The translations under genes were made by a program, and so were the position numbers. From Gottschalkia purinilytica (GTDB taxonomy: Bacteria > Bacillota > Clostridia > Tissierellales > Gottschalkiaceae), in NCBI RefSeq assembly GCF_001190785.1, contig NZ_LGSS01000007.1, positions 90,792 to 154,791 of the forward strand: DNA of 64,000 nt, in the 5' to 3' direction. The notes beneath the pieces are model-generated. The model worked only from the letters and a program-made list of their open reading frames with translations, ran no database searches and had not been told where the DNA came from. Below, piece after piece: positions 63,304-64,000 of this stretch (positions are counted from its first letter, which is position 1; each line of letters starts with the position of its first letter).

Positions 63304-63347
63304 TGAGATAGGTAATTACTAATACGTATTAGTAATTACCTATCTCA
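63304..63347. terminator. 44-base perfect palindrome after the permease
   Basis: Arm TGAGATAGGTAATTACTAAT plus AC, exact complement, no loop, then T6. Its centre AATACGTATT is the same as in the operator at 61322. Terminator, perhaps also bound by the GntR protein. Confidence 0.7.
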
Positions 63348-63552
63348 TTTTTTATTAAATATAATGTTAATATTTTGTATATTAAAATGTTAAACAAGAA
63401 TATCAGTATAACTTAAAATTAAATTAGAAATTTATATTAATGGGAAATAGATACATTAATAGGTTATTAAATAATTAATTTTCTAGCCTTGCATTGATTA
63501 TAAGTGAACTGGCTCCAAAATGTTAGACAGAATTGATTAAGATACTTGGAAC

Positions 63553-64000
63553 TGTCAACAAAAACTAGACACAAAGTTAAGCAATTTTTATGAATTTAAA
63601 TCTTCAAATTAGGTAGGGGAAAGATACCCAATAGAGGAATGCATTCTCTTTGTGTTGTAATATAACTCAATATATTTAAAGATTTCTTGCTGAGCTTGTT
63701 CAGGTGTTTCGAAATTAGCATCCTGAATAAGCTCTCTTTTTATTGTCCTATAAAATGATTCCATTAAGGCGTTATCATAAGGGTTACCTTTCCTGCTAAC
63801 ACTTGACACTGCTCCATGTGTACGTAACAGTGTCTGAAAGTTACCACTAGTAAATTGAGAGCCTTGATCCGTATGAACTATAAGACCCTCTTTCGGGCGT
63901 TCTCTTCTATAAGCCTGCATAAATGCATCCATTACGAGGGTGTCCTTCATCTTCCTGCTCATGGACCATCCACATACTTTGCGAGAATAAATATCAAGAA
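63553..64000 (-). mobile_element. IS3-family insertion sequence, right end
   Basis: Begins at TGTCAACAAAAACTAGACAC (63553-63572), a typical IS3-like terminal repeat, and runs off the window edge. Contains the 3' part of the transposase. A second end-like sequence, TGAACTGGCTCCAAAATGTT with AGACAG (63505-63530), lies just outside and may belong to an older IS3 element. Confidence 0.6.
63609..64000 (-). CDS. IS3-family (IS150 group) transposase OrfB, partial
   Basis: The frame is open to the window edge, so the N-terminus is outside. The integrase core carries the D and E: HTDQGSQFTS and GNPYDNALMESFYRTIKRE, and the end YNTKRMHSSIGYLSPT. The upstream part reads LDIYSRKVCGWSMS. The visible part is not broken, so the element may be intact. 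Confidence 0.88.
   Translation of the reverse strand, partial: LDIYSRKVCGWSMSRKMKDTLVMDAFMQAYRRERPKEGLIVHTDQGSQFTSGNFQTLLRTHGAVSSVSRKGNPYDNALMESFYRTIKRELIQDANFETPEQAQQEIFKYIELYYNTKRMHSSIGYLSPT

Noticed and set aside
1..64000. CRISPR arrays, tRNA or rRNA genes
   Set aside because: No regularly spaced repeats, tRNA cloverleaf signatures or rRNA stretches were seen on either strand by eye.

Overview
The window reads as chromosome of a low-GC, Gram-positive, probably strictly anaerobic Firmicute of the Clostridia/Tissierellia type. Supporting signs are the A+T-rich codon use, strong AGGAGG ribosome sites, several TTG and GTG starts, T-tailed intrinsic terminators, many FeS and radical enzymes, HypA/HypB, cyanophycin genes and a clostridial-style ABC-F protein. 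I see no rRNA, tRNA or CRISPR array.

Layout. 1-5.4 kb is a worn defence region: the end of a DUF262/DUF1524 (GmrSD-like) gene, a HEPN-motif gene, remnants of restriction genes (type III Res, HsdM) and a broken aspartyl-protease gene, with a PQQ-type sugar dehydrogenase between them. 5.4-13.1 kb holds a PC4/YdbC-like protein, selO, a decayed IS, an rRNA uracil methyltransferase and a TetR/oleate hydratase pair. 13.2-18.5 kb is a MoxR AAA+ ATPase, beta-propeller and vWA operon; the last gene is split by one in-frame TAA. 19.3-25.4 kb carries trmO/merR, a ketopantoate-reductase-like gene, and a PLP decarboxylase divergent from a LysR gene. 25.6-31.4 kb is a FadR-type regulator divergent from DUF5692, hypB, a multi-FeS flavoprotein and hypA, with no hydrogenase nearby. 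33.2-44.0 kb has isoaspartyl dipeptidase, cyanophycinase and cyanophycin synthetase, a secreted agmatine-deiminase-like lipoprotein, a bioB ruin, a sodium/solute symporter and a BioB-like enzyme. 44.6-64.0 kb is accessory: CrtI-like oxidoreductase, LysE/AraC, ABC-F ATPase behind an attenuator, HxlR/MBL/cupin, MNT/HEPN, LysR/ChrA pair, AraC/transglutaminase, rluF, LytTR/DUF3021, GntR/deaminase/NCS2 permease and an IS3 end.

How the parts fit. Several regulators sit beside their likely targets with visible dyads: TetR and oleate hydratase, MerR and trmO, FadR-type GntR and the HypA/B operon, HxlR and MBL-cupin, and UTRA-GntR with the purine deaminase/permease. Cyanophycin would be made by CphA, cut by CphB to beta-Asp-Arg and split by IadA. 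The best candidates for poorly described biology are the HypA/HypB/DUF5692/flavoprotein operon and the MoxR/propeller/vWA operon. A repeated theme is gene pairs bracketed by near-identical terminators (trmO-merR, LysR-chrA, LytTR-DUF3021), as if these pairs had moved as cassettes.
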